Assembly: GCA_963778675.1 (NCBI GenBank)
Contig: CAVZVI010000014.1
Coordinates: 744,001 to 808,000, forward strand
Direction of reading: 5' to 3'
DNA: 64,000 nt
Source of the DNA: CAWCDJ01 sp963778675
GTDB taxonomy: Bacteria; Acidobacteriota; Terriglobia; Bryobacterales; Bryobacteraceae
The notes beneath the pieces were generated by a model. It was given only the letters and a program-made list of their open reading frames with translations. It had not been told where the DNA came from and ran no database searches. The position numbers and the translations under genes were made by a program. Position 1 is the first letter of the stretch. Each line of letters begins with the position of its first letter. Below are positions 9,024 to 18,100 of the stretch, one piece after another.

Positions 9024-9047
9024 GGGGCAGGCCTCCCGGCCTGCCCC
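9024..9047. terminator. bidirectional hairpin between MATE gene and mqnC
   Basis: GGGGCAGGCC (9024-9033), loop TCCC, GGCCTGCCCC (9038-9047): a perfect 10-bp stem in the 36-base gap between two convergent genes. There is no clear T-run on either side, so termination may be assisted. Confidence 0.65.
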
Positions 9048-9050
9048 CAT

Positions 9051-10082
9051 TCAATTCAAGAAATAGGTCCGGTACAGCGTATCCCGCTGCTTCGGCACAA
9101 AACCCGCGTCGCGAATGATGCGCCGCAGCTCTTCCTCGCTCGCGCGGTGGTGCGCGCCGGCCGCGGAGACTACGTTCTCCTCGATCATGATGCTGCCCAC
9201 GTCATTGCCGCCGAAACGCAGACCCAACTGGCAGGTCTTCAGCCCCTGCGTCACCCAGGAGCTCTGCACGTTCTCGAAGTTGTCCAGGTAAATGCGCGAA
9301 ATCGCCAGCGTCTGCAGGTACTCGACCGCCGTCGCTTCCTCCTTCACGAACCGTCCCAGCGAGGTGTTCTCGCGCTGGAACGTCCAGGGGATGAACGCCG
9401 TGAAGCCGCCGGTCTCCTCCTGCAGATTGCGGACCAGTTCCAGGTGGTTCATCCGCTGCTCCAGGGTCTCGCCGCAGCCGAACATCATGGTGGCCGTGGT
9501 GCGCATTCCCAACTGGTGCGCCGTGCGATGCACGTCCACCCAGTCCTGCACCGAGCACTTGAGACGGCTGATCCGGTGGCGTACCGCGTCGTCGAGCACT
9601 TCCGCTCCGCCTCCGGGGATGGAATCGAGGCCCGCATCGCGCAGCCGCGCGATCGTATCGCGCAGGCTCAGGCCGCTCACATCGGCGATGTTGGTGACCT
9701 CCGGAGCCGAGAGGCAGTGCAGGTGAATCGGGAACCGCTGCTTGATGCCGCGGAAGAGAGCTTCGTACCACTCGATCTTGAGATCCGGGTGCAGCCCGCC
9801 TTGCATCAACACACCGGTGCCGCCCAGGTCGAGCGTCTCCTGGATCTTCTGGTAGATGACTTCGTTGGGAAGCACGTAGCCTTCGGCGTGGCCCATCGGC
9901 CGGTAGAATGCACAAAAGCTGCAATACTCCGTGCAGAAGTTTGTGTAGTTGATGTTGCGGTCGATGATGTAGGAGACGATTCCTTCGGGGTGCCACTTGC
10001 GGCGGATGGAGTCCGCTTCCATGCCGATGCCGATCAGGTCGTCGGAGCGGAACAGGTCGAGCGCTTCTTCGCGGGTGATCAT
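9051..10082 (-). CDS. mqnC: cyclic dehypoxanthinyl futalosine synthase MqnC
   Basis: A radical-SAM enzyme of the futalosine route to menaquinone, cyclising dehypoxanthine futalosine in the cytoplasm. The cluster motif is CTEYCSFC (Cys50, Cys54, Cys57) and the family signature GGNDVGSIMIEENVVSAAG lies near the C-terminus. At 343 residues it has the usual length. GVLMQGGLHPDLKIEWYE favours MqnC over MqnE. The other mqn genes are not in the window. The ATG has no strong ribosome site. It suggests that this organism makes menaquinone without the Men pathway. Confidence 0.92.
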   Translation of the reverse strand: MITREEALDLFRSDDLIGIGMEADSIRRKWHPEGIVSYIIDRNINYTNFCTEYCSFCAFYRPMGHAEGYVLPNEVIYQKIQETLDLGGTGVLMQGGLHPDLKIEWYEALFRGIKQRFPIHLHCLSAPEVTNIADVSGLSLRDTIARLRDAGLDSIPGGGAEVLDDAVRHRISRLKCSVQDWVDVHRTAHQLGMRTTATMMFGCGETLEQRMNHLELVRNLQEETGGFTAFIPWTFQRENTSLGRFVKEEATAVEYLQTLAISRIYLDNFENVQSSWVTQGLKTCQLGLRFGGNDVGSIMIEENVVSAAGAHHRASEEELRRIIRDAGFVPKQRDTLYRTYFLN

Positions 10083-10157
10083 AGACAGCGAATACTTCTA
10101 AGATAGCAGGTGACCGAAGTCACCGGACCCGCCTCCACTTCAGCGCACACTGAAACT

Positions 10158-10487
10158 ATGAGCGAATCGTATAGCTTCTTTGCGGACCTCGAAGCCGAGG
10201 CCCCGATCCCCGAGAACGGCATTCTGAGCCGCACTCTCTACAACGACGATCACGTGAAGGTGGTGATCTTCGGATTCGCAGCGGGCCAGGAGCTATCCGC
10301 GCACACCGCGCCCATGGCGGCTTCGCTCTATTTCGTACGCGGTGAAGCTGCGCTTACGCTCGGAACCCATGTGCACGATGTGAAAGAGGGAGGCTTCGTT
10401 TTCATGCCGCCTGCACTGCCGCACGGCATTCTGGCAAAAACCGGGGTTGTGATGCTGCTCTCGATGTATAAGCAGTCTCGCGGTTAA
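10158..10487 (+). CDS. small cupin-domain protein
   Basis: A single-domain cupin. A GTG at 10110 would add 16 residues (rich in Thr/Ser/Ala); I prefer the ATG at 10158, giving 109 residues starting MSESYSFF. The barrel is visible as SAHTAPMAASLYFVRGEA (first cupin motif, one His) and EGGFVFMPPALPHGI (second motif, His in PHGI). The metal site looks reduced, so it may be a binding rather than catalytic cupin. Its stop shares a palindromic TTAA with the convergent neighbour. Function unknown. Confidence 0.75.
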   Translation: MSESYSFFADLEAEAPIPENGILSRTLYNDDHVKVVIFGFAAGQELSAHTAPMAASLYFVRGEAALTLGTHVHDVKEGGFVFMPPALPHGILAKTGVVMLLSMYKQSRG

Positions 10488-10867
10488 GCGCCGACCGCCG
10501 TCAACTTCTGTGACATCGCCTGCAGGAACAGGTAGATCGTGAACAACGGCTTGGGGTCGCCTTTGCCCCACCGGTTCACCTGCCATTTGGCGCGCAGGCT
10601 TTGGATTTCAGGACGTTCGGAAAGATCCAGGATAATCTGGTACGTTCCGCAGTAGAACTTTTGTGGGAACGCGACGAGCGGTTTGGAGCCCCAATCCGTG
10701 CCATCCGATGAACCCCAGATGGAGATATCGATGCTCTCCTGCTCAATGATCCTGGTGATCCCGAGGGTCAAAACTAAAGTGCCGCCTTGCTGATCGCCAA
10801 GGCTGATTTCAGGACTCGTTCCGGCTTCGCGAACGGTCGTTTCCGGCAGCAAAAACTGTGGAAGCAT
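10484..10867 (-). CDS. conserved hypothetical protein
   Basis: 127 residues, no signal peptide or membrane segment. The composition and alternating pattern (GGTLVLTLGITRII, ESIDISIWGSSDGTDWG, FTIYLFLQAM) suggest a beta-sandwich. I do not recognise a named family. It starts 29 bases after the end of the aminotransferase gene on the same strand, and could be co-transcribed with it. It ends on the TTAA shared with the cupin. Confidence 0.6.
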   Translation of the reverse strand: MLPQFLLPETTVREAGTSPEISLGDQQGGTLVLTLGITRIIEQESIDISIWGSSDGTDWGSKPLVAFPQKFYCGTYQIILDLSERPEIQSLRAKWQVNRWGKGDPKPLFTIYLFLQAMSQKLTAVGA

Positions 10868-10896
10868 CGCTATCTTCCTGCCGGCTGTTCCGGCAG

Positions 10897-12084
10897 CTAT
10901 CCGAATTTCAACTTTAGGATAGTATTCCTTGCTGACTCCAGCGTCTCATATTTCTTGCAAAAACAAAAGCGGACCAGCTTCGACCCGCGCCCCGGCTGTG
11001 CGAAAAACGACGAGCCGGGAACCGACGCTATCCCCACGGTTTCAATCAGATTACGAACGAAGCTCAGATCGTCGGCGAAGCCCGAATCGGAGATGTCCGC
11101 CATGACATAATATGCGCCGCGGGGCATAATATACGGGAGTCCGGCCATTTCGAGCGTCTTCAGAATGTGGCTCCGGCGGCCCGAATACTCCTCTGCCAGG
11201 TGCTCGTAATACGCGTCGCCCCAACCCAGGGCGGCGACCCCGGCCTGCTGCAGCGGCGCGGCGGCGCCCACGGTCAGAAAATCGTGGACTTTGCGAATGG
11301 AGTCGGCCAGGTCAGCCGGCGCGAGCACCCATCCCACCCGCCATCCGGTCACCGAGTAGGTCTTGCTCATGCTGTTGACGAGAATGGAGCGTTCGCGCAT
11401 GCCGGGAAGCGAGGCGATGGGAATGTGGACCGCGCCGTCGTAAAGGATGTGCTCGTAGATTTCGTCGGTGATGGCCAGGGCGTCGAACTCCTGGCAGAGT
11501 CCGGCGATATACGTCAGTTCTTCCCGCGTGAAGACCTTTCCCGTCGGATTGTTCGGTGTGTTGAGGATGATGGCCTTGGTCCGCGGCGTGAAGGCGCGGC
11601 GGAGCTCCTCCGGGTCGAACCGCCAGTCGGGCGGCTGAAGGGAGACGTATCGGGCTTCGGCCCCGCACAACTGGGTGTCGGGACCGTAGTTTTCGTAAAA
11701 AGGTTCGAATAGCACCACCTCGTCGCCCGGGTCGAGCACCGCCATCATGGACGCGATCATCCCTTCGGTGGCGCCGCAGCACACGGTGATCTCGCGCTCG
11801 GGATCGTACTGCATCTGGTAGGTGCGCGCGTACTTGCCGGCGATGGCGTCGCGAAACGGCTTGGCGCCCCAGGTGATGGCGTACTGGTTGACATCGGCCG
11901 CGATGGCATCGGCTGCGGCCTGTTTCAGCGCTTCGGGGGCGGGGAAGTCCGGGAATCCTTGCGCCAGGTTGATCGCGCCATGTCGCAACGCCAGGCGCGT
12001 CATTTCACGGATGACCGATTCGGTGAATCGCAGCGTCCGCCTGCTGCGGAAGCGGGCTCGAAGAGCGGTTACGGTAGACGACAC
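10897..12084 (-). CDS. PLP-dependent class I/II aminotransferase
   Basis: 395 residues, fold type I. The cofactor lysine is in SMSKTYSVTGWR (Lys241); other family residues are LNTPNNPTGKVF (175-185) and AITDEIYEH (Asp207, Tyr210). The overall pattern, including INLAQGFPDFPAPE near 38-51, resembles the methionine/aromatic/kynurenine aminotransferase (YbdL/KAT-like) group more than classical AspC. A keto acid and an amino acid exchange amino groups in the cytoplasm; the preferred substrate is not evident. Confidence 0.88.
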   Translation of the reverse strand: MSSTVTALRARFRSRRTLRFTESVIREMTRLALRHGAINLAQGFPDFPAPEALKQAAADAIAADVNQYAITWGAKPFRDAIAGKYARTYQMQYDPEREITVCCGATEGMIASMMAVLDPGDEVVLFEPFYENYGPDTQLCGAEARYVSLQPPDWRFDPEELRRAFTPRTKAIILNTPNNPTGKVFTREELTYIAGLCQEFDALAITDEIYEHILYDGAVHIPIASLPGMRERSILVNSMSKTYSVTGWRVGWVLAPADLADSIRKVHDFLTVGAAAPLQQAGVAALGWGDAYYEHLAEEYSGRRSHILKTLEMAGLPYIMPRGAYYVMADISDSGFADDLSFVRNLIETVGIASVPGSSFFAQPGRGSKLVRFCFCKKYETLESARNTILKLKFG

Positions 12085-12126
12085 CCTCCGAGATTATGAG
12101 ATCCCGGAGGGTGAAGTAAAGTCATT

Positions 12127-12420
12127 TCATCGCCAGTGGCCCGCCACGAAAACCCATCCCCGGCGGCGGTGCGCCCAGTGGCCAGGCACCCAGCGCGCGT
12201 GCGGCCGCGGCGGCACTACCCACGCTCCCGGCACCCACACATAAGCCCGTCCGTCCCAGCGATGGTAGCCGGGAGTCCAGACCCAACCGGGGTGTGGCGG
12301 CCGCCCGGGACGCTCCACAACGGCCCTCGGTGGACCGATTCGAACGAACACATCAGCGGCCATCGCGCCGGCGGCCAGAATTCCGGCAAAAACGCAGGCG
12401 ATCAATCCATTACGAAACAT
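12127..12420 (-). CDS. small secreted Trp/Pro-rich YXWGXW-type repeat protein
   Basis: 97 residues. The ATG at 12420 is chosen over an upstream in-frame start because AGGAGGAG lies just before it. A signal peptide (MFRNGLIACVFAGILAAGAMA, split here as residues 1-21) is followed by repeated units ending in G-[YHA]-W: GWVWTPGYHRW, YVWVPGAW, ARWVPGHW, GWVFVAGHW. Such repeats occur in short exported proteins of unknown function in many Gram-negative bacteria. It precedes nothing obvious; the next gene on this strand is the aminotransferase. Confidence 0.75.
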   Translation of the reverse strand: MFRNGLIACVFAGILAAGAMAADVFVRIGPPRAVVERPGRPPHPGWVWTPGYHRWDGRAYVWVPGAWVVPPRPHARWVPGHWAHRRRGWVFVAGHWR

Positions 12421-12467
12421 TTCTCCTCCTGAAGATAGGGAACACGCGGCGCGCGCCTCAGTTGCGG

Positions 12468-15074
12468 TCATCCTGCCGCGGTAGCGCCACCCAACAGCTC
12501 ACGGTTTCCCAACGACCGCCAGAAGGCGAACAGTGCGATACCGAGCAGGAGCAGCAGGGTCGCCAGGCCGGACGGTACATACCAGGCGCTCCAGTCCGCG
12601 CCGACCGTAATGTAGATGAACTCGTTCACGAAGACAATCGCGGCCACGGTGGCAACCAGTCCGTAGCGCAGCAGGACGAAGATGAGCACGGCGTAGATCA
12701 TGAAGTAACCCGCGCCCACCAATTGCCACTGCGGAGAGTTGATCACGTCGCTTTCGAGAAAGGTGAAGAACACGGCCGCCAGAACGGCGGCGATCCAGTC
12801 TTTACGAACCAGCGCGCGCAGGCCGAACAGTGCGAAGAATCCGATCATGCTGACGCGAAGAGCTTGCGCGATGGTAGCCGCAGTCGCTCCGATCCAGTGG
12901 CGGGTCCCCAGCGCCGCTGCCAGACCGCCGCCCGCATTCATATCGCCGGCATGCGACAGATAGGCGCCGAGTACCTGAAAGCCCATCCACATGCCGCAGC
13001 CGGCGGCTGCGCCGATCAGGATGTGAGCGGCGACCTGGGGGTCCAACCAGCGGCCCGCCAACAGGCGGTTCCAGGTCACAATGGAGTGCGGCCAGCGCGC
13101 CCGGACCGCCGGTTCGAGCGCCAGGTACACCAGCCACACGAGCGTAGCCGAGAACAGCCAGTCCGCCAGGCTCCTTTCGATCAGGCCGGCCATGCTTTCG
13201 GTGGGCACGGCGTGCACCCAGCCCATCCATGCCAGCGCGCTCAGCACCAGTTGCGCGCCCGCCAGCCGCAGCGCGCCCTTCCGGTCGGTGCGGCCGAGCT
13301 TCCAGTTTCGCCGCGCCAGCAGGGCCACGAACAGCGCGCAGATCGCGAGGCCGGTCCAGGCAAGGACAGTGCTGATCCGCTGGAGGATCGTGGGCCCGCG
13401 TTCGGAATGGCTGCCCTCCATAAATGGATACACCACGGAAACGTCGGTGATCCGGCCCTTCCACCACGCGATCCGCACCGTCAGTTCGGTGTTTGGGATC
13501 TTGGGGTGAGGCCCCTTCCATGCGCGCACCTGATCGGAGGCGTAGAGCGGCACGCCCGTAGGCGCGACCTCCTGAAATGCCGCCATATCCAGCCCGGCGG
13601 CCCGGAACACGCTCTCCGGTGCGACGGGCTGAGTCAGTTCCGGGCCCGAATCGTACGGCCTCCCCGAAAAAGCCAGCAGCTTTCCATTGCCGTCCAGGCG
13701 CACCTGCACCATTCCCGCGCCGGTGGGTGCGGGATTATCGGCATCGACATCGCCGTAAGGAAAGGCTACCAGGGGCGCCAGGCTTTCCCGATAAACGGAC
13801 GCGATCGGCGCTTCGGCGGCCAGCCATTCATCCCAGGGTTTGGCGCCCTTCAGATTCCTCAGGTAGCGAACCAGTTCGGTCCGGTGCTCGAGCCATAACG
13901 TGGAATCCTGCGGCTTGCGCGGATAGCCGAAGGCCGCCGCGACCTCCCGCGACCGGTGCGCCAGCACGTCGGGCGGGGAATCGAGCGGCGAATGGAACAT
14001 CGCGCGGGTCCGATAGGTGATGGCAGGTGCCGCGAACAACGAGGCCGCCACCAGGATGATACACGGGATGGAATAGCGCAGCGCCATTCCCTCGGCGCGC
14101 CCGTGCGCGGCCACCATCTCCGGCGATGGCGTCTCCCCCGCTGCCAGCGCCGCCGCCAGCGGGTCGCCGCCCGGCAGCGCCACCATCACGGCGAGCGCGC
14201 TGGGCGGCCGTTTCAGCGGATCCGGGTCGAGGCACCGGCGGATGACCTTTTCGACCGCCGGGTCGATATCGGACGCGATCGACGTCATGCTGGTAAGGTG
14301 TGCCGCCTCCTCCAGGTCGATCAGGTGCTGGAGCGACCTGGCTTCGTACGGCCGCTTCCCCGTAAACAGCTCGTACAGCACCAGGCCGAGTGAGTAGATG
14401 TCGCTCAGCGCCGTCACGCCCGTGCCGCGAAGCTGTTCCGGCGCCATGTAGGCCGGGGTGCCGTTGTGCACCTCCGCTCCGGAAAGCTGGTCGGCGATGG
14501 CGGCCAGGCCGAAATCCATGATCACCACCTCGCCCCGCTTGTTGATCATGATGTTCTGCGGCTTGAGGTCGCGGTGGATCACCCCGCGGTCGTGCGCCGC
14601 GGCGATACCGGCGCACAGCTTGCGCGCCGTCTCGACGGCTTTGTCGGCCGGCAGCCGGCCGATCCGGGTCAGCAGCGACGCCAGGTCTTCGCCGTCCACG
14701 TACTCCATGGAAAGAAACGGCATGCCTTCGACTTCGCCGATGTCGTAAACGCGGCACACGTTGGGGTGGGAGACCAGGCGGGCCACCCGCACCTCGCCAT
14801 GGAAGCGCTCGAGCAGCCGCGGGTTCCGGCAAGCCTCTTCCGGAAGGAACTTCAGCGCCACCGGCTGCCCCAGCATCAGGTCCGTCGCCCGGTATACTTC
14901 TCCCATGCCCCCGCGCCCGAGCAGCCCGATGATCCGGTAGCGGCCTCCCAGCAGCGTTCCGGGAGCAAAACGTCCATCTTCGGCGGCGGATGACGATAAG
15001 GAGCTTATGGAAGAAATGGCAACCGCATTCACCGCGATGGTTTCGGCAATCGAAGGCGGCGTTTCGCGCTCCAT
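12468..15074 (-). CDS. membrane Ser/Thr protein kinase with polytopic C-terminal half
   Basis: 868 residues. The N-terminal Hanks-type kinase (about 46-310) has GRGGMGEVY, Lys75 in VALKFL, HRDLKPQN (Asp169) and DFG at 187-189, so it should be active. A first membrane segment near 335-352 leads to an extracytoplasmic stretch of about 230 residues. At least seven further hydrophobic segments run to the C-terminus, unlike PASTA or Kelch-type kinases. The signal sensed is unknown. It is divergent from the secreted sedolisin gene, 114 bases apart, but a functional link is not shown. Confidence 0.9.
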   Translation of the reverse strand: MERETPPSIAETIAVNAVAISSISSLSSSAAEDGRFAPGTLLGGRYRIIGLLGRGGMGEVYRATDLMLGQPVALKFLPEEACRNPRLLERFHGEVRVARLVSHPNVCRVYDIGEVEGMPFLSMEYVDGEDLASLLTRIGRLPADKAVETARKLCAGIAAAHDRGVIHRDLKPQNIMINKRGEVVIMDFGLAAIADQLSGAEVHNGTPAYMAPEQLRGTGVTALSDIYSLGLVLYELFTGKRPYEARSLQHLIDLEEAAHLTSMTSIASDIDPAVEKVIRRCLDPDPLKRPPSALAVMVALPGGDPLAAALAAGETPSPEMVAAHGRAEGMALRYSIPCIILVAASLFAAPAITYRTRAMFHSPLDSPPDVLAHRSREVAAAFGYPRKPQDSTLWLEHRTELVRYLRNLKGAKPWDEWLAAEAPIASVYRESLAPLVAFPYGDVDADNPAPTGAGMVQVRLDGNGKLLAFSGRPYDSGPELTQPVAPESVFRAAGLDMAAFQEVAPTGVPLYASDQVRAWKGPHPKIPNTELTVRIAWWKGRITDVSVVYPFMEGSHSERGPTILQRISTVLAWTGLAICALFVALLARRNWKLGRTDRKGALRLAGAQLVLSALAWMGWVHAVPTESMAGLIERSLADWLFSATLVWLVYLALEPAVRARWPHSIVTWNRLLAGRWLDPQVAAHILIGAAAGCGMWMGFQVLGAYLSHAGDMNAGGGLAAALGTRHWIGATAATIAQALRVSMIGFFALFGLRALVRKDWIAAVLAAVFFTFLESDVINSPQWQLVGAGYFMIYAVLIFVLLRYGLVATVAAIVFVNEFIYITVGADWSAWYVPSGLATLLLLLGIALFAFWRSLGNRELLGGATAAG

Positions 15075-15188
15075 ATCGTACGATTCTACTGCGCGGGGCG
15101 GTCCACGGTCCCGCCCCTATCCAAAGGGTAATTGTCTGCGACGGCGTGACGCGCTACCGTGTTTGGTCGAATCGGGGGATAAACATCC

Positions 15189-18100
15189 TTGCGTAGATTG
15201 ATCCTTGCGGGGCTGCTGGCCCCTGTGTTTCTGTCGGGTGCCGAGGACCGCATCACCGGACGAGTGGACCCGGGGCGCCTGGTACCGGTCCCCGGACATG
15301 CCGCTCCGCGCGCCCGCGCAAGGCTCGACCGCGGCCCGGTGGCTCCGGGCTTCCCGATGGATGCCGTTACCCTGCTGCTGAAGCCGGACCCTTCGCTGGA
15401 CCGGTTCCTGGCGGACCTTCAGAACCCCGCGTCTCCCGACTATCGCCTCTGGCTCACACCCGAGCAGTTCGCCGGCCGCTTCGGCCTGAGCCAGTCCGAC
15501 ATCGCGAAAATCACGTCGTGGCTCGTGTCTCAGGGTCTACGCGTCACCCAGGTGGCCCGCGGGAGGCACTGGATCACCGTCAGCGGAACGGCGGAGCGGG
15601 TTGGCCGGGCATTCCACACCGAGATCCGCGGGTTCAGCGACGGGCAGGAGATGCACTACGCCAACGCCACAGACCCGTCCGTGCCCGAAGCCCTGGCCGG
15701 AATTGTGGCCGGCTTCAGCGGGCTCGACGACTACGGACCCAGGCCCCAGTCGGTGAAGCCGCTCTACAACCGTGGAAGTTCGCACTACCTGGCGCCGGAC
15801 GACTTCGCCACGATCTACAACCTCAAGCCGCTCTACAGCCAGGGCTTCGACGGTACCGGACAATCCGTCATGGTCATCGGACAGTCGGCCGTGGATGTGG
15901 CGGATATCCGTTCGTTCCGCTCGCAGTTCGGCCTGCCCGACAACGATCCGGAAATGATCTTGGTGGGAACCGACCCCGGAAAGCGCGGCGGCGACATGGA
16001 AGAGGCCGACCTGGACCTGGAATGGGCCGGCGCCATAGCTCCCAAAGCCCGGATCATTTATGTCTATTCCACCAGTGTCACCACTTCTCTGCTCAACGCG
16101 GTGGATCAGAATCTCGCGCCGGTGATGACGTTGAGCTACGGAGGCTGCGAGCAGAACTACAGTCCCGCGTGGCGCTACGTGGCCCAGCAGGCGAGCGCCC
16201 AAGGCATCACCTGGATGGTAGCTTCCGGCGACCAGGGCGCGGCCGCCTGCGACTTCACGGCGGCGACGCCGCAGGCATCCAAGGGGGCGACCGTGACCTG
16301 GCCGGCGGGCATCCCCGAGATCACGGCGGTGGGGGGAACGCGGTTCAACGATGGCGGCGGGGCCTACTGGGGCCAGGCGAATAACTCCAGTCTCGGTTCG
16401 GCGCTCTCCTACATTCCGGAAACCGCGTGGAACGATTCGGCCGAGCGCAATGACTTGTCCTCGACCGGCGGAGGCGTCAGTGTCTGGTATCCGAAGCCTG
16501 CATGGCAGAGCGTTCCGGGCGTGCCGGCGGGCAATGCGCGCGCCGTTCCGGATGTCGCGTTCGCGGCTTCTCCGGACCATGCCGGCTATGCATACACCAG
16601 CGGCGGCAAGCCGGGAATTGTCGGGGGAACCTCGGTCTCCAGCCCGGCTTTCGCGGGTATCGTTGCGGTGCTCAACCAATACCTGACCTCGACGAACGTA
16701 CTCTCGCAGCCGGGACTGGGGAACCTCAACCCGATGCTCTACCGCCTGGCGCAGGCATCGCCCGAAGCCTTCCACGACGTCACCTCCGGCGACAACCGGG
16801 TTCCCTGCGTCCAGGGCAGCCCGGACTGCCGGGACGGGCTCGTGGGTTATCCGTCCGGCGCGGGCTTCGACCTTGCAACCGGGCTCGGGTCTCTCGACGT
16901 GAGCGTGCTGGCCGAGCGGTGGAACACGGGAACCGTCACCACCACGACGGTCTCGGCCGATAACCCGGCCCCGGCCCTGGACGATACCGTCGTGTTGACC
17001 GCGACGGTCAGGGGGAATGGCAAGCCGACCGGCACCGTTACCTTCACCACGAACTACACCTTGCTGGGTTCCGCCGCCCTCGCCTCGGACGGCACCGCGG
17101 CCATCAGCGCCCCGGCGATTCAGATCGCGGGCGGCAACGGGCTGGTGACGGCGGTTTATAGCGGTGACGGCGTCTTCGATGGATCGAGCGGCGACTTGAA
17201 AATCTCGCCCGTCCTGCAAGGCCCCGGCTCCGTGGTGGTGCCGGCGATCACCCCGAACCCGGTCTATCAGCAGTCCAACAGCGATGGGCCGGCCTGGTAT
17301 GTCACGCTCACCTTGAAGGAGATGGCGGGCGTCGCCACCACCCTCACCGGCCTTTCGATCGACGGCGACAGCTATGATTCCCAGATCGCGAGCTTCTTCA
17401 AGACTGCCAATATCCCGGCGCGGGGCTCCATCGTCGCGCCCCTGGTGGTGAATGAAATCACTCCACCCCACGATGCGGTTTTCCGCTTTACCGGCACGGA
17501 TGCCGGAGGCCAGACGTGGACCCGGCAAGGGACTGTGCGACTTGTGGGGCCTGCGGGGCCGCTCCTGAACCCCGCCATCAGCCTCACCAGCACGCCGGAG
17601 ACGGTTCAGCAGAATCCGCTGGCCGGCCCGTCCTGCCAGTGGACCCACCGGCTCACGGTTCAGGAGCAGAGCGGTTTCACGGTGGCGTTGACCAAACTGA
17701 TGATCGGCGGCGCCGACGCCAGCAGCCGGATCCAGGCGATCTTCGGGACCACAAGGCTGGCTCCGTTCGGCAGTCTGCAGGGAAGCGTCTGTTGGGACGG
17801 CACGCAGACTGCGTCCTCCAAGACATATCAGTTGACCGGCTCGAGCGAGAACGGAGCTGCCGTGACGGCTTCAGCGACCGCGAGCCTGTCGCCGCCAGCC
17901 GCCGTGGCGGCCGGGTTTTCGGCGGACCATGCCGCCGTGGCGTGGCAGGTGGCGGATGCCGCGCAGGTCGCGGCTTCGACCGTGAACCTGAATTTTTCCG
18001 GCGGGTCTCCCCGGTGGTCGGCGGTCGTGCTTCCGGGCAACCGGACCACCAGTTGGCTCTCGGTGTCCCCGATTTCCGGAAGCGGCCCGGCGGCGGTCAC

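Noticed and set aside
15537..17648. 703-residue minus-strand open frame
   Set aside because: Antisense to the sedolisin, whose catalytic residues and domains are clear on the plus strand.
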